Part shown: in pieces, positions 1 through 6,454 of the stretch
How positions within the stretch are numbered: the first letter of the stretch is position 1
Layout of the letters: every line of letters starts with the position of its first letter
Assembly (NCBI RefSeq): GCF_943913055.1
Contig: NZ_CALTWS010000085.1
Location: 1 to 10,647 of the forward strand
Reading direction: 5' to 3'
Length of the DNA: 10,647 nucleotides
Source of the DNA: an uncultured Brevundimonas sp.
GTDB lineage: Bacteria; Pseudomonadota; Alphaproteobacteria; Caulobacterales; Caulobacteraceae
Translations under genes and position numbers: made by a program
The notes under the pieces: generated by a model
What the model saw: only the letters and a program-made list of their open reading frames with translations
Database searches by the model: none
Told to the model about the DNA's origin: nothing

Positions 1-425
1 ATCTCGGCCATGCGCTGGCCGTCGCAGGTCCGAGTGGCCGCCCCCGCCGCCCGCACGTTCACCAGCCCCAAGGCAGCTCCGCGCCGCTGGATGAAGTCGA
101 TCATGGCCGGGTCGTCCAACGCCGGGTCGGTATCGGGCTGGATGACGATGGTGGTGACGCCGCCGGCCGCCGCCGACTGGGCCGCTGATTTCAGCGTCTC
201 CTTGGGCTCCGCGCCCGGCTCGCCTGTCTTGACGCGGATGTCGATCAGGCCGGGGGCCAGGCAGCGACCGTCGGCTTCGATGACCTTGATACCGGCGGGC
301 GCGACCGCATGGGTGCCCCGGATCACCTCGACGATCTGTCCGTCCTCGACCAGCACCGCCCCGGGGCCGTCATAATCCGAGGCCGGATCGATCAGGCGGG
401 CGTTGAGGATTGCGAGAGCGCTCAT
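1..425 (-). CDS. Dihydroorotase-like protein, probably non-catalytic PyrC' (N-terminal 141 residues; cut by window edge)
   Basis: This is the amino-terminal part of a class I dihydroorotase/amidohydrolase-fold protein; the rest lies beyond base 1. An N-terminal beta-sandwich segment (about residues 1-55) leads into the LAPGLID motif at 56-62. Active dihydroorotases continue with D-x-H-x-H, whose two histidines bind zinc. Here the residues are R64 and K66, followed by an intact GEPG (68-71). The substrate-binding MPNT-like motif reads QPDT (96-99). From family knowledge, such degenerate copies (PyrC' of Pseudomonas) assemble with aspartate transcarbamoylase instead of catalysing. The ATG at 425-423 overlaps the pyrB stop as ATGA, with a GGAGAGG Shine-Dalgarno-like stretch at 436-430, so translation is coupled to pyrB. 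Membership in the family is secure. Lack of activity is inferred from the missing metal ligands, and the remaining ligands are outside the window. Confidence 0.9.
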   Translation of the reverse strand, partial: MSALAILNARLIDPASDYDGPGAVLVEDGQIVEVIRGTHAVAPAGIKVIEADGRCLAPGLIDIRVKTGEPGAEPKETLKSAAQSAAAGGVTTIVIQPDTDPALDDPAMIDFIQRRGAALGLVNVRAAGAATRTCDGQRMAE

Positions 426-1405
426 GCCGCCTCTCCATCCAGCCGCGCCGACAGGGCCGCGAGGACTGCCATTCGCGCCGCCACGCCCATCTCGACCTGA
501 TCCTGGATCAGGGACACCGACAGGTCGTCGGCGACGTCGGAATCGATCTCCACGCCCCGGTTCATCGGGCCCGGATGCATGACCTTCGCCCCCGGCTTGG
601 CCCAGGCCAGTTTCTCGCGGTCCAGGCCCCAGAAGCGGAAATATTCGCGGGTCGAGGGCACCAGGGCTCCCTCCATCCGCTCAAGCTGAAGGCGCAGCAT
701 CATCACGACGTCGCAGCCTTGCAGGCCATCCTTCGTGTCGTGGAACACTTCGCAGCCCCAGCGGTCGGCATCGCCCGGCACCAGCGTCGGCGGCCCGATC
801 AGCCGCACCCGCGCGCCCATCATCGACAGCAGAGCCACGTTGGACCGCGCCACGCGGCTGTGGGCGATGTCGCCGCAGATGGCGACCGTCAGTCCGCCGA
901 CATCGCCGAAGGCCCGGCGCAGGCTCAGCAGGTCCAGCAGGGCCTGGGTCGGATGCTCGTGACGCCCGTCGCCGGCGTTGACGACCGCACAGCCGACCTT
1001 CTGGCTGAGCAGGTCCGCCGCGCCCGACGCCGAGTGGCGCACCACCAGAACATCCGGCTTCATGGCGTTCAGCGTCGCCGCCGTATCGATCAGGGTCTCG
1101 CCCTTGGCCACGGAGGATGTCCGCGGCGACAGGGCGGTCACATCCGCCCCCAGCCGCTTGGCCGCGATCTCGAACGAGGCGCTGGTCCGGGTCGAATTCT
1201 CGAAAAACAGGTTCACCACCGTGCGCCCGCGCATCAGGTCCAGACCCTTGGCGTTCGACCGGTTCAGATCGACGAAGGCGTCGGCCAGATCCAGCAGGGC
1301 AGGGGCGGTTGCGGCATTCAGGTCGCCGGCGGCGAGAAAATGGGCCTTCGGAAACGGCATCAGCCGTTCGCGAATCAGATCGGTGAGGGCGTCGGGCTGT
1401 CTCAT
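422..1405 (-). CDS. pyrB: Aspartate carbamoyltransferase catalytic subunit
   Basis: This 327-aa protein condenses carbamoyl phosphate with aspartate, the committed cytoplasmic step of pyrimidine synthesis. Visible motifs are the carbamoyl-phosphate loop STRTS (71-75, after FFEN), KGE (101-103), HPTQ (151-154) and HPGPMNRGVE (277-286). The carbamoyl-phosphate domain comes first, then the aspartate domain from about 160. The length matches stand-alone catalytic subunits, and no regulatory pyrI is visible. I chose the ATG at 1405; the frame is open about 33 codons further upstream, but that runs into ruvX. A second ATG at 1360 (MPFPKAHF) would give 312 aa and cannot be excluded, since neither start has a clear Shine-Dalgarno sequence. 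It lies 22 bases after ruvX and overlaps the dihydroorotase-like gene by 4 bases, implying one operon and probably one enzyme complex. Confidence 0.95.
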   Translation of the reverse strand: MRQPDALTDLIRERLMPFPKAHFLAAGDLNAATAPALLDLADAFVDLNRSNAKGLDLMRGRTVVNLFFENSTRTSASFEIAAKRLGADVTALSPRTSSVAKGETLIDTAATLNAMKPDVLVVRHSASGAADLLSQKVGCAVVNAGDGRHEHPTQALLDLLSLRRAFGDVGGLTVAICGDIAHSRVARSNVALLSMMGARVRLIGPPTLVPGDADRWGCEVFHDTKDGLQGCDVVMMLRLQLERMEGALVPSTREYFRFWGLDREKLAWAKPGAKVMHPGPMNRGVEIDSDVADDLSVSLIQDQVEMGVAARMAVLAALSARLDGEAA

Positions 1406-1427
1406 CGAGGCCCGGCTATAGGGCCAG

Positions 1428-1895
1428 TCAGGCGGGAGGGGAAGCGCGCAGCCGGTCCAGCGCCCCCTGCAAGATCCAGGCGGCGGCCGTGCGGTCCACG
1501 ACATCGGCCCGCCGCTTGCGGTTCAGGTCCAGGTCCTCGATCAGGAACCGCTCCACCGCACTGGTCGACAGCCGCTCGTCCTGGAAGGCATAGGGCACGG
1601 GCCGCAACCGTTGCAGATTGCGCGCAAAGGCCCGGCATGACTGGGCGCGTGGCCCTTCTGTGCCGTCCATGTTCAGCGGCAGGCCGATGACCAGTGCCGA
1701 CACGCTGCGGCCGTTCATGATCTTGAACAGGGCCTCGGCATCCTGGGTGAACTTGACCTTGCGGATCAGCGACAGCGGGCTGGCGATCATGCGGCTGGTG
1801 TCTGACACCGCCACACCGATGGTCTTTTCGCCCAGATCCAGCCCCAGCCAGGCGGTTCCCGGCGGGGTCGACGCGGACAGGGCTTGAAGGGTCAT
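1428..1895 (-). CDS. ruvX: YqgF/RuvX-family RNase H-fold nuclease
   Basis: This 155-aa protein belongs to the YqgF family, annotated as a putative pre-16S rRNA maturation nuclease or Holliday junction resolvase. The RNase H-like fold is recognisable from LGLDLGEKTIGVAVSD (17-32, acidic D20), the ALVIGLPLNMDG block (67-78), QDERLST (105-111, E107) and the C-terminal DVVDRTAAAWILQ (131-143, D131/D134). These supply the usual acidic metal-binding set. Length is typical for the family. The ATG at 1895 (MTLQALS) is used here; an in-frame GTG three codons upstream (1904) is an alternative, and neither has a strong ribosome site. It is the first gene of the ruvX-pyrB-pyrC' operon and is divergent from gatC. 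Confidence 0.92.
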   Translation of the reverse strand: MTLQALSASTPPGTAWLGLDLGEKTIGVAVSDTSRMIASPLSLIRKVKFTQDAEALFKIMNGRSVSALVIGLPLNMDGTEGPRAQSCRAFARNLQRLRPVPYAFQDERLSTSAVERFLIEDLDLNRKRRADVVDRTAAAWILQGALDRLRASPPA

Positions 1896-1961
1896 TTCGC
1901 TCACCGCGCGGCGGTAGGCGCACACGGCCTTGGTGTCAAAGCCATTGCGGCGTCTGAATCC

Positions 1962-1990
1962 TTGTGAAATCCAGTCGGGGCCGCTAATCC
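1962..1990 (+). promoter_or_regulatory. Candidate housekeeping promoter of gatC
   Basis: TTGTGA (1962-1967) is followed by a 17-base spacer and TAATCC (1985-1990), preceded by GC. This partly fits the alphaproteobacterial TTGAC / GCTANAWC pattern. It would start the transcript near 1997, about 25 bases before gatC. The whole divergent gap (1896-2021, 126 bases) must also hold the ruvX promoter on the other strand, which I could not place. The match is imperfect. Confidence 0.38.
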
Positions 1991-2021
1991 CGCCCGCTTG
2001 GAACTGTTTCTGGAGGGCCGC

Positions 2022-2309
2022 ATGGCCATCGACGCCGCGACGGTGCGCAAGGTCGCCCACCTCGCCCGCATCAAGACCCCCGAGGACCGGCTGGAGCCGC
2101 TGGCCAAGGAGCTGAACGGCATCCTGGCCTGGATCGAGCAGCTGGACGAGGTCGACATCGACGGCGTCGAGCCCATGACCTCCAATGTGGCCCAGCCCAT
2201 GCGCCTGCGCGACGACGTCGTGACCGACGGCGGTAAGGTCGAAGCCGTCCTGTCCAATGCGCCGCGCTCTGCCGACGGCTTCTTCGTCGTGCCCAAGGTG
2301 GTCGAATAG
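2022..2309 (+). CDS. gatC: Asp-tRNA(Asn)/Glu-tRNA(Gln) amidotransferase subunit C
   Basis: This 95-aa protein is the small belt subunit that wraps GatA and GatB and stabilises the transamidase. The family pattern is clear: TVRKVAHLARI (8-18), the ELNGILAWIEQLDEVDIDGVEPM core (about 30-52), then a C-terminal segment with RLRDDVV and FFVVPKVVE. Length matches the usual 95-100 aa. The ATG at 2022 has GGAGGG at 2012-2017, four bases upstream. A start at 1998 (MELFLEGR) would place that ribosome site inside the gene and is rejected. Only one base separates its stop from the gatA start. Confidence 0.96.
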   Translation: MAIDAATVRKVAHLARIKTPEDRLEPLAKELNGILAWIEQLDEVDIDGVEPMTSNVAQPMRLRDDVVTDGGKVEAVLSNAPRSADGFFVVPKVVE

Positions 2310-2310
2310 A

Positions 2311-3789
2311 ATGTCCGACCTGACGAAACTGACCCTCAAGGCCGCGCTGGACGGCCTCAAGGCCCGCGACTTTTCCTCCGAGGAAATCACCAGGGCATTC
2401 GTCGCCAACATCGACGCCGCCAATCCGACGCTGAACGCCTTCGTGGTCCAGACCACGGACAAGGCCCTGGAGATGGCCCGCGCCTCCGACACTCGCCTGG
2501 CGAAGGGTGAGGGCGGGGCGCTGGAAGGCGCGCCGCTGGGGATCAAGGACCTGTTCTGCACGGAAGGGGTTCAGACGACGGCCGGGTCCAACATGCTGCG
2601 CGGCTTCGTGCCGCCGTATGAATCGACCGTCACGGCCAACCTGTGGGCCGACGGTGCAGTCATGCTGGGCAAGCTGAACATGGACGAGTTCGCCATGGGC
2701 TCGTCCAACGAGACCTCGGCCTTCGGTCCGGTCAAGAACCCGTGGAAGTCGAAGACCTCCAATGCCGATCTGACGCCGGGCGGCTCGTCCGGCGGCTCGG
2801 CCTCGGCGGTCGCGGGCGAACTGTGTCTTGCCGCCACGGCCTCGGACACCGGCGGCTCGATCCGCCAGCCCGCCGCCTTCACCGGCACGGTCGGGATCAA
2901 GCCCACCTATGGCCGGGCCAGCCGCTTCGGCATGGTCGCCTTCGCCAGTTCGCTGGACCAGGCCGGGCCGATCACGAAGACGGTCGAGGACGCCGCCATC
3001 CTGCTGCGCTCCATGTGCTCGTTCGATCCGAAGGACGCGACCAGCCTGGATATCGAGACGCCCGACTGGACCCAGTCACTGGGCAAGTCGGTCAAGGGTC
3101 TGCGCATCGGCGTGCCCGCCGAATATGTCGTCGACGGCATGCCCGCCGAGATTCAGGCCCTGTGGGATCAGGGCATCGCCTGGCTCAAGGACGCGGGCTG
3201 CGAGATCGTGCCGATCAGCCTGCCGCACACCAAATATGCGCTTCCGGCCTATTACATCGTCGCCCCGGCCGAGGCCTCGTCCAACCTGGCCCGCTATGAC
3301 GGCATGCGCTTCGGCCACCGCGCCGAGGGCACGACCAGCCTGACGGACCTCTACGAGACCAGCCGCGCCGAGGGCTTCGGCAAGGAGGTCCAGCGCCGCC
3401 TGACCATTGGGGCCTATGTGTTGTCGGCCGGATTCTATGACGCCTATTACGTCCGCGCCCTGAAGGTCCGCCGCCGCATCGCCGAGGATTTCGACAACGT
3501 GTGGGACAAGGTCGACGCCATCGTCACCCCGTCCACGCCGTCGGCGGCCTTTGCGCTGGGCGACAAGCAGATCGACCCGCTGCAGATGTATCTGAACGAC
3601 ATCTTCACCGTCACCGCCAACCTGGCCGGCCTGCCGGGCATTTCGGTGCCGGCCGGTCTGGACAGCGGCGGCCTGCCGCTCGGTCTTCAGGTCATCGGCA
3701 AAGCGCTGGATGAGGCCACGGTGTTCCAGGTGGCGAGTGCGCTGGAAGACGCGGCAGGGTTTGTCGCCAAGCCGGAGAAGTGGTGGTGA
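2311..3789 (+). CDS. gatA: Asp-tRNA(Asn)/Glu-tRNA(Gln) amidotransferase subunit A (glutaminase)
   Basis: This 492-aa amidase-signature enzyme releases ammonia from glutamine or asparagine and channels it to GatB. The Ser-cisSer-Lys triad is complete: K79 in GIKDLF, S159 in TPGGSSGGSAS, and nucleophile S183 in DTGGSIRQPA; the S159/S183 spacing of 24 equals that of known family members. The amidase core runs from about residue 20 to 480, and the C-terminus ends FVAKPEKWW, typical of full-length GatA, so the gene is not truncated by the insertion behind it. The ATG at 2311 follows gatC by one base, so translation is probably coupled. The stop TGA (3787-3789) overlaps the GTG start of the next gene. 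Confidence 0.97.
   Translation: MSDLTKLTLKAALDGLKARDFSSEEITRAFVANIDAANPTLNAFVVQTTDKALEMARASDTRLAKGEGGALEGAPLGIKDLFCTEGVQTTAGSNMLRGFVPPYESTVTANLWADGAVMLGKLNMDEFAMGSSNETSAFGPVKNPWKSKTSNADLTPGGSSGGSASAVAGELCLAATASDTGGSIRQPAAFTGTVGIKPTYGRASRFGMVAFASSLDQAGPITKTVEDAAILLRSMCSFDPKDATSLDIETPDWTQSLGKSVKGLRIGVPAEYVVDGMPAEIQALWDQGIAWLKDAGCEIVPISLPHTKYALPAYYIVAPAEASSNLARYDGMRFGHRAEGTTSLTDLYETSRAEGFGKEVQRRLTIGAYVLSAGFYDAYYVRALKVRRRIAEDFDNVWDKVDAIVTPSTPSAAFALGDKQIDPLQMYLNDIFTVTANLAGLPGISVPAGLDSGGLPLGLQVIGKALDEATVFQVASALEDAAGFVAKPEKWW
3774..3777 (+). promoter_or_regulatory. Shine-Dalgarno of the embedded DUF2806-like gene
   Basis: GGAG lies within the last codons of gatA. Three consecutive GTG codons follow (3780, 3783, 3786). 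Spacing to them is 2, 5 and 8 bases, and only the third also forms a GTGA stop/start overlap with gatA. This decides the start at 3786. Confidence 0.6.
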
Positions 3790-4781
3790 GCGAAGAGAAC
3801 GACGCAAACCTCCCCGCAATTCCGAACTGGATGACCGAAGCAGGCAAGAACATCAACTTACCTGCGCTATTGCTTGGCCCGGCCGGAGCAGCGATCTCGC
3901 GTTTGGTCGGCGGGCTAACCGATATCCCCGCAGCTTGGCTTCAATCCAAAGCAGATGAAATCAAGGCAACGAGTGAGGCTCGAAGGAGCGTAAAGTTGGC
4001 TCTCGCTGGCGCGGCGGGAGCAAACGCGATCAGCCAGTCCGAGCTAGTCGAGCAAGCGATGATATCGTTTCTCCCCGATCATTTGCGAAAGCAGTCCAAT
4101 CGCGAAGCTGTCGCGCAAAAGGCCTTGGACGATCTAGGTCAGAACACTGACGCGATTACCGAGAAAGCTGCAGAGCCAGAAGCCGACTGGATGAATGTCT
4201 TCGGCCGATACGCTGAAGATGCGACCAGTGACAGACTGCGGGATCTCTGGGGCCGCGTGCTGGCAGGACAAATAAGAACCCCGGGAACATTTTCGCTGAC
4301 GACACTGAGGTTCCTGTCAGAGTTGGAGATGCAAACCGCGAAAGACTTTGAGAGCATCGAGGATGAGATATTGCTCAATAGCTTCCTCCTCAAATCCGTT
4401 ACGGACCGGCACAAATTTCATAAGCTCAATGAGCTGGAGAATGCTGGCCTTATTGCGGGTGCCCGGGGACTGGGAGGCCTAGCTCGGTCATTCGAAATTC
4501 CAGAAGATGGCCACCTTCTTCTGGGAGAAGGAGACCTATCTCTTCACATCCAAGGTGAACCGAAAAAAGAGTTGAAGATATCGGTCATCTCTCTCACTGC
4601 GGTCGGACGTCAAGTGTCGACGTTGATGCCGAAGCTTACCCCTCCAAAGGTCAAACTTGAACGCTTGGCATCTGCACTGGCCGAGAAGGGACCAATGAGC
4701 ATAGATCTCGTTCGCATCCCGAACGGTGCTACCTCGTACGACCAGTTGATTATCGAGAAGTCGCTCTGGAGGGCATCTTGA
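3786..4781 (+). CDS. DUF2806-like protein of unknown function, embedded between gatA and gatB
   Basis: This 331-aa protein of unknown function resembles DUF2806 proteins (recognised from memory). The most characteristic stretch is DWMNVFGRYAEDATSDRL (134-151), then LRDLWGRVLAGQIRTPGTFS (151-170) and LTTLRFLSELE (171-181). The N-terminal part has a moderately hydrophobic stretch (about 24-45: INLPALLLGPAGAAISRLVG) and a charged helical region (50-70); no signal peptide or certain membrane span is seen. The C-terminal half (about 195-331) looks alpha/beta with no catalytic motif I recognise. GC is about 54% over seven 60-base lines, against 62-68% in gatA and gatB, with many AT-ending codons. 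It overlaps gatA (GTGA) and gatB (TTGA) by 4 bases each, so it is translated within the gatCAB message. Horizontal acquisition is likely. A role in tRNA amidation is not supported by anything beyond position. Confidence 0.85.
   Translation: MSEENDANLPAIPNWMTEAGKNINLPALLLGPAGAAISRLVGGLTDIPAAWLQSKADEIKATSEARRSVKLALAGAAGANAISQSELVEQAMISFLPDHLRKQSNREAVAQKALDDLGQNTDAITEKAAEPEADWMNVFGRYAEDATSDRLRDLWGRVLAGQIRTPGTFSLTTLRFLSELEMQTAKDFESIEDEILLNSFLLKSVTDRHKFHKLNELENAGLIAGARGLGGLARSFEIPEDGHLLLGEGDLSLHIQGEPKKELKISVISLTAVGRQVSTLMPKLTPPKVKLERLASALAEKGPMSIDLVRIPNGATSYDQLIIEKSLWRAS
4768..4773 (+). promoter_or_regulatory. Shine-Dalgarno of gatB, inside the end of the DUF2806-like gene
   Basis: GGAGGG sits four bases before the TTG at 4778. 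It supports TTG as the true gatB start: no ATG or GTG lies nearby, and the next in-frame ATG (4826) would remove part of the conserved N-terminus. The ribosome site belongs to the inserted gene's last codons, so gatB now depends on that gene's 3' end. Confidence 0.7.
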
Positions 4782-6265
4782 ACACGAACCTCATCCAGGG
4801 CCGCACCGGTGCCTGGGAAATCGTCATGGGGCTGGAGATCCACGCCCAGGTGGCGTCGAAGGCCAAGCTGTTCTCTGGGGCGGCCGTCGGCTTCGGCGCG
4901 GGCCCGAACGAACAGGTGTCGCTGGTCGATGCGGGCTTCCCCGGCACGCTGCCGACGCTGAACAAGCACTGCGTCGAACAGGCCGTCCGCACGGGCCTGG
5001 GCCTGAACGCGCAGATCAACAAGCGCAGCCAGTTCGACCGCAAGAACTATTTCTACCCCGACCTGCCCACCGGTTATCAGATCAGCCAGCTGTATTTCCC
5101 CATCGTCGGCGAGGGCGTTGTCGAGGTGGAGGCCGAGGACGGCAGCTTCTTCAACGTCGGCATCGAACGGCTGCATCTGGAGCAGGACGCCGGCAAGCTG
5201 ATCCACGACCTGTCGCCGACCGAGAGCTATGTCGATCTGAACCGTGCAGGCACGGCCCTGATGGAGATCGTCTCCCGCCCCGATATCCGCTCGCCCGAAG
5301 AGGCGGTCGCCTACGTCAAGAAGATCCGGACCATCCTGATCTATCTGGGCACCTGCGACGGTGACATGGAGAAGGGCAATCTGCGCGCCGACGTGAACGT
5401 ATCCGTCTGCCGCGAGGGCCAGTACGCCAGGTTCAAGGAAACCGGCGACTTCAGCCATCTGGGCACGCGCTGCGAGATCAAGAACGTCAACTCGTTCCGG
5501 TTCATTTCGCAGGCCATCAACTACGAGGCCCGGCGCCAGATCGAAATTCTGGAGGACGGCGGCAAGGTCGATCAGGAGACGCGCCTTTACGATCCCACGG
5601 CCGGCGAGACCCGCTCGATGCGGTCCAAGGAAGAGGCGATGGACTATCGCTACTTCCCCGACCCCGACCTGCTGCCTCTGGAACTGGAGCAGGCCTGGAT
5701 CGACTCCATCAAGGCCGACCTGCCCGAACTGCCGGATGCCAAGCGCCGACGGCTGATGGCCGATTATGGCCTGTCGCAATACGACGCCGTGGTGCTGATC
5801 TCGGAGCAGGCCAAGGCGGACTATTTCGAAGCTGCAGCCAAGGGCCGCGACGCCAAGCTGGTGTCCAACTGGGTGACCAATGAGGTTTCCGCCCGTCTGG
5901 CCGCCGACGGCCGTGACTTCAGCGACAACCCGCTGCCCGCCGCCCATGTGGCCCAGCTGGTCGAACTGATCGAGACCAATGTGATCTCGTCCAAGATCGC
6001 CAAGGAAGTCTTCGACCACGTCTGGAACGGCGAGGGCTCACCCGCAGAGGTCGTCGAGAAGCACGGCCTGAAACAGGTCACCGACACCGGCGCGATCGAA
6101 AAGGCCATCGACGACATCATCGCCGCCAATCCCGACAAGGCCGCGGCCGTTGCCGAGAAGCCTCAGGCCCTGGGCTGGTTCGTCGGCCAGGTGATGAAGG
6201 CGACGGGCGGCAAGGCCAATCCTGCGGCGGTGAATGACATCCTGAAGGCCAAGCTGGTGCTCTGA
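4778..6265 (+). CDS. gatB: Asp-tRNA(Asn)/Glu-tRNA(Gln) amidotransferase subunit B
   Basis: This 495-aa subunit binds misacylated tRNA, activates the side-chain carboxylate with ATP and transfers ammonia from GatA. Conserved blocks in order: WEIVMGLEIHAQV (13-25), FYPDLPTGYQISQ (92-104), IERLHLEQDAGK (129-140), the NLRADVNVSV signature (201-210), EIKNVNSF (233-240) and MDYRYFPDPDL (288-298). The C-terminal helical plus YqeY-like tail domain (about 340-495) is complete, ending NDILKAKLVL. The start is TTG, overlapping the previous stop (TTGA), with GGAGGG four bases upstream. The protein has only about 11 residues before the conserved WEIV motif, so the insertion did not remove core sequence. 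With gatC and gatA it forms the full GatCAB, which normally implies that GlnRS and/or AsnRS is absent or supplemented. Confidence 0.97.
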   Translation: MNTNLIQGRTGAWEIVMGLEIHAQVASKAKLFSGAAVGFGAGPNEQVSLVDAGFPGTLPTLNKHCVEQAVRTGLGLNAQINKRSQFDRKNYFYPDLPTGYQISQLYFPIVGEGVVEVEAEDGSFFNVGIERLHLEQDAGKLIHDLSPTESYVDLNRAGTALMEIVSRPDIRSPEEAVAYVKKIRTILIYLGTCDGDMEKGNLRADVNVSVCREGQYARFKETGDFSHLGTRCEIKNVNSFRFISQAINYEARRQIEILEDGGKVDQETRLYDPTAGETRSMRSKEEAMDYRYFPDPDLLPLELEQAWIDSIKADLPELPDAKRRRLMADYGLSQYDAVVLISEQAKADYFEAAAKGRDAKLVSNWVTNEVSARLAADGRDFSDNPLPAAHVAQLVELIETNVISSKIAKEVFDHVWNGEGSPAEVVEKHGLKQVTDTGAIEKAIDDIIAANPDKAAAVAEKPQALGWFVGQVMKATGGKANPAAVNDILKAKLVL

Positions 6266-6276
6266 CGCTATCGACT

Positions 6277-6300
6277 GATGCGGTATTTTAATACCGTATT
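6277..6300 (+). terminator. Possible terminator hairpin after gatB
   Basis: CGGTAT (6281-6286) pairs with ATACCG (6291-6296) around a TTTA loop. The stem extends outward to 6277/6300 with two G-T wobbles, giving about 10 pairs. What follows is AT-rich (TAATTTATCG) but not a clean T run, so efficiency is uncertain. It lies 12-35 bases after the gatB stop, where a terminator is expected. The same bases could be an operator or part of the AT-rich region upstream of rplM. Confidence 0.45.
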
Positions 6301-6315
6301 TAATTTATCGTTATT

Positions 6316-6328
6316 TATCAGTTGGTTG
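6316..6328 (+). promoter_or_regulatory. Candidate IHF-binding site upstream of rplM
   Basis: TATCAGTTGGTTG matches the WATCAA-N4-TTR consensus at 8 of 9 specified positions (G for A at 6321). The flanking 5' side, 6284-6316, is strongly AT-rich, which is where natural IHF sites carry their A/T tract. The motif is degenerate, so a chance match is possible. Confidence 0.3.
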
Positions 6329-6354
6329 ACGCGGATTGGCGCTCAAACTTGCCA

Positions 6355-6383
6355 TTGACCTGACCCGTCGCGTCCCCTAGTAA
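6355..6383 (+). promoter_or_regulatory. Candidate promoter of rplM-rpsI
   Basis: TTGACC (6355-6360), a 17-base spacer and TAGTAA (6378-6383, preceded by CC) form the best-spaced sigma-70-type promoter in the gap. The predicted start near 6390 gives a leader of about 65 bases that includes the hairpin at 6395-6424. A second TTGACG at 6326-6331 has a -10-like GCTCAAAC at 6341, but the spacing is too short. Confidence 0.45.
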
Positions 6384-6394
6384 GCGCGCCTTCC

Positions 6395-6424
6395 GCTTCT
6401 CCCGGCCATCTGGCGGGGAGGGGC
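6395..6424 (+). promoter_or_regulatory. Strong leader hairpin of the rplM-rpsI mRNA
   Basis: GCTTCTCCCGGCC (6395-6407) pairs with GGCGGGGAGGGGC (6412-6424) around an ATCT loop. The 13-position stem has one G-G mismatch and two G-T wobbles. It lies 30 bases before the rplM ATG, and no T run follows, so it is not a terminator. Autogenous control of rplM-rpsI by L13 is known in E. coli, and L13 leaders are known in Bacillus. Whether this hairpin does the same is inference. Confidence 0.5.
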
Positions 6425-6454
6425 CTCGTATCGCCTTCCCGGGAAACCCACGTC

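Noticed and set aside
410..1690. 426-codon plus-strand open frame opposite pyrB/ruvX
   Set aside because: It is a GC-rich antisense shadow. Its product is rich in His, Gln and Arg with no domain, while the opposite strand encodes unmistakable PyrB.
1896..2561. ruvX frame staying open for about 220 codons upstream, across gatC and into gatA
   Set aside because: The extension is antisense to gatC/gatA, and the conserved YqgF N-terminus begins near the ATG at 1895.
3775..4761. 7-base direct repeat GAGAAGT near both ends of the DUF2806-like gene (3775-3781 and 4755-4761)
   Set aside because: It could suggest a target-site duplication. But it is short, encodes the common Glu-Lys pair, and the second copy lies within the gene about 20 bases from its end. 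No terminal inverted repeats or transposase accompany it.
4610..6019. 469-codon minus-strand open frame opposite gatB
   Set aside because: Shadow of gatB codon bias; no ribosome site or recognisable motif, and it runs across the boundary into the DUF2806-like gene.
6288..6303. CtrA-like pair of TTAA half-sites
   Set aside because: The spacing is 8 bases, not the 7 of the TTAA-N7-TTAA consensus, and the following C is absent. The AT-rich setting makes chance TTAA likely.
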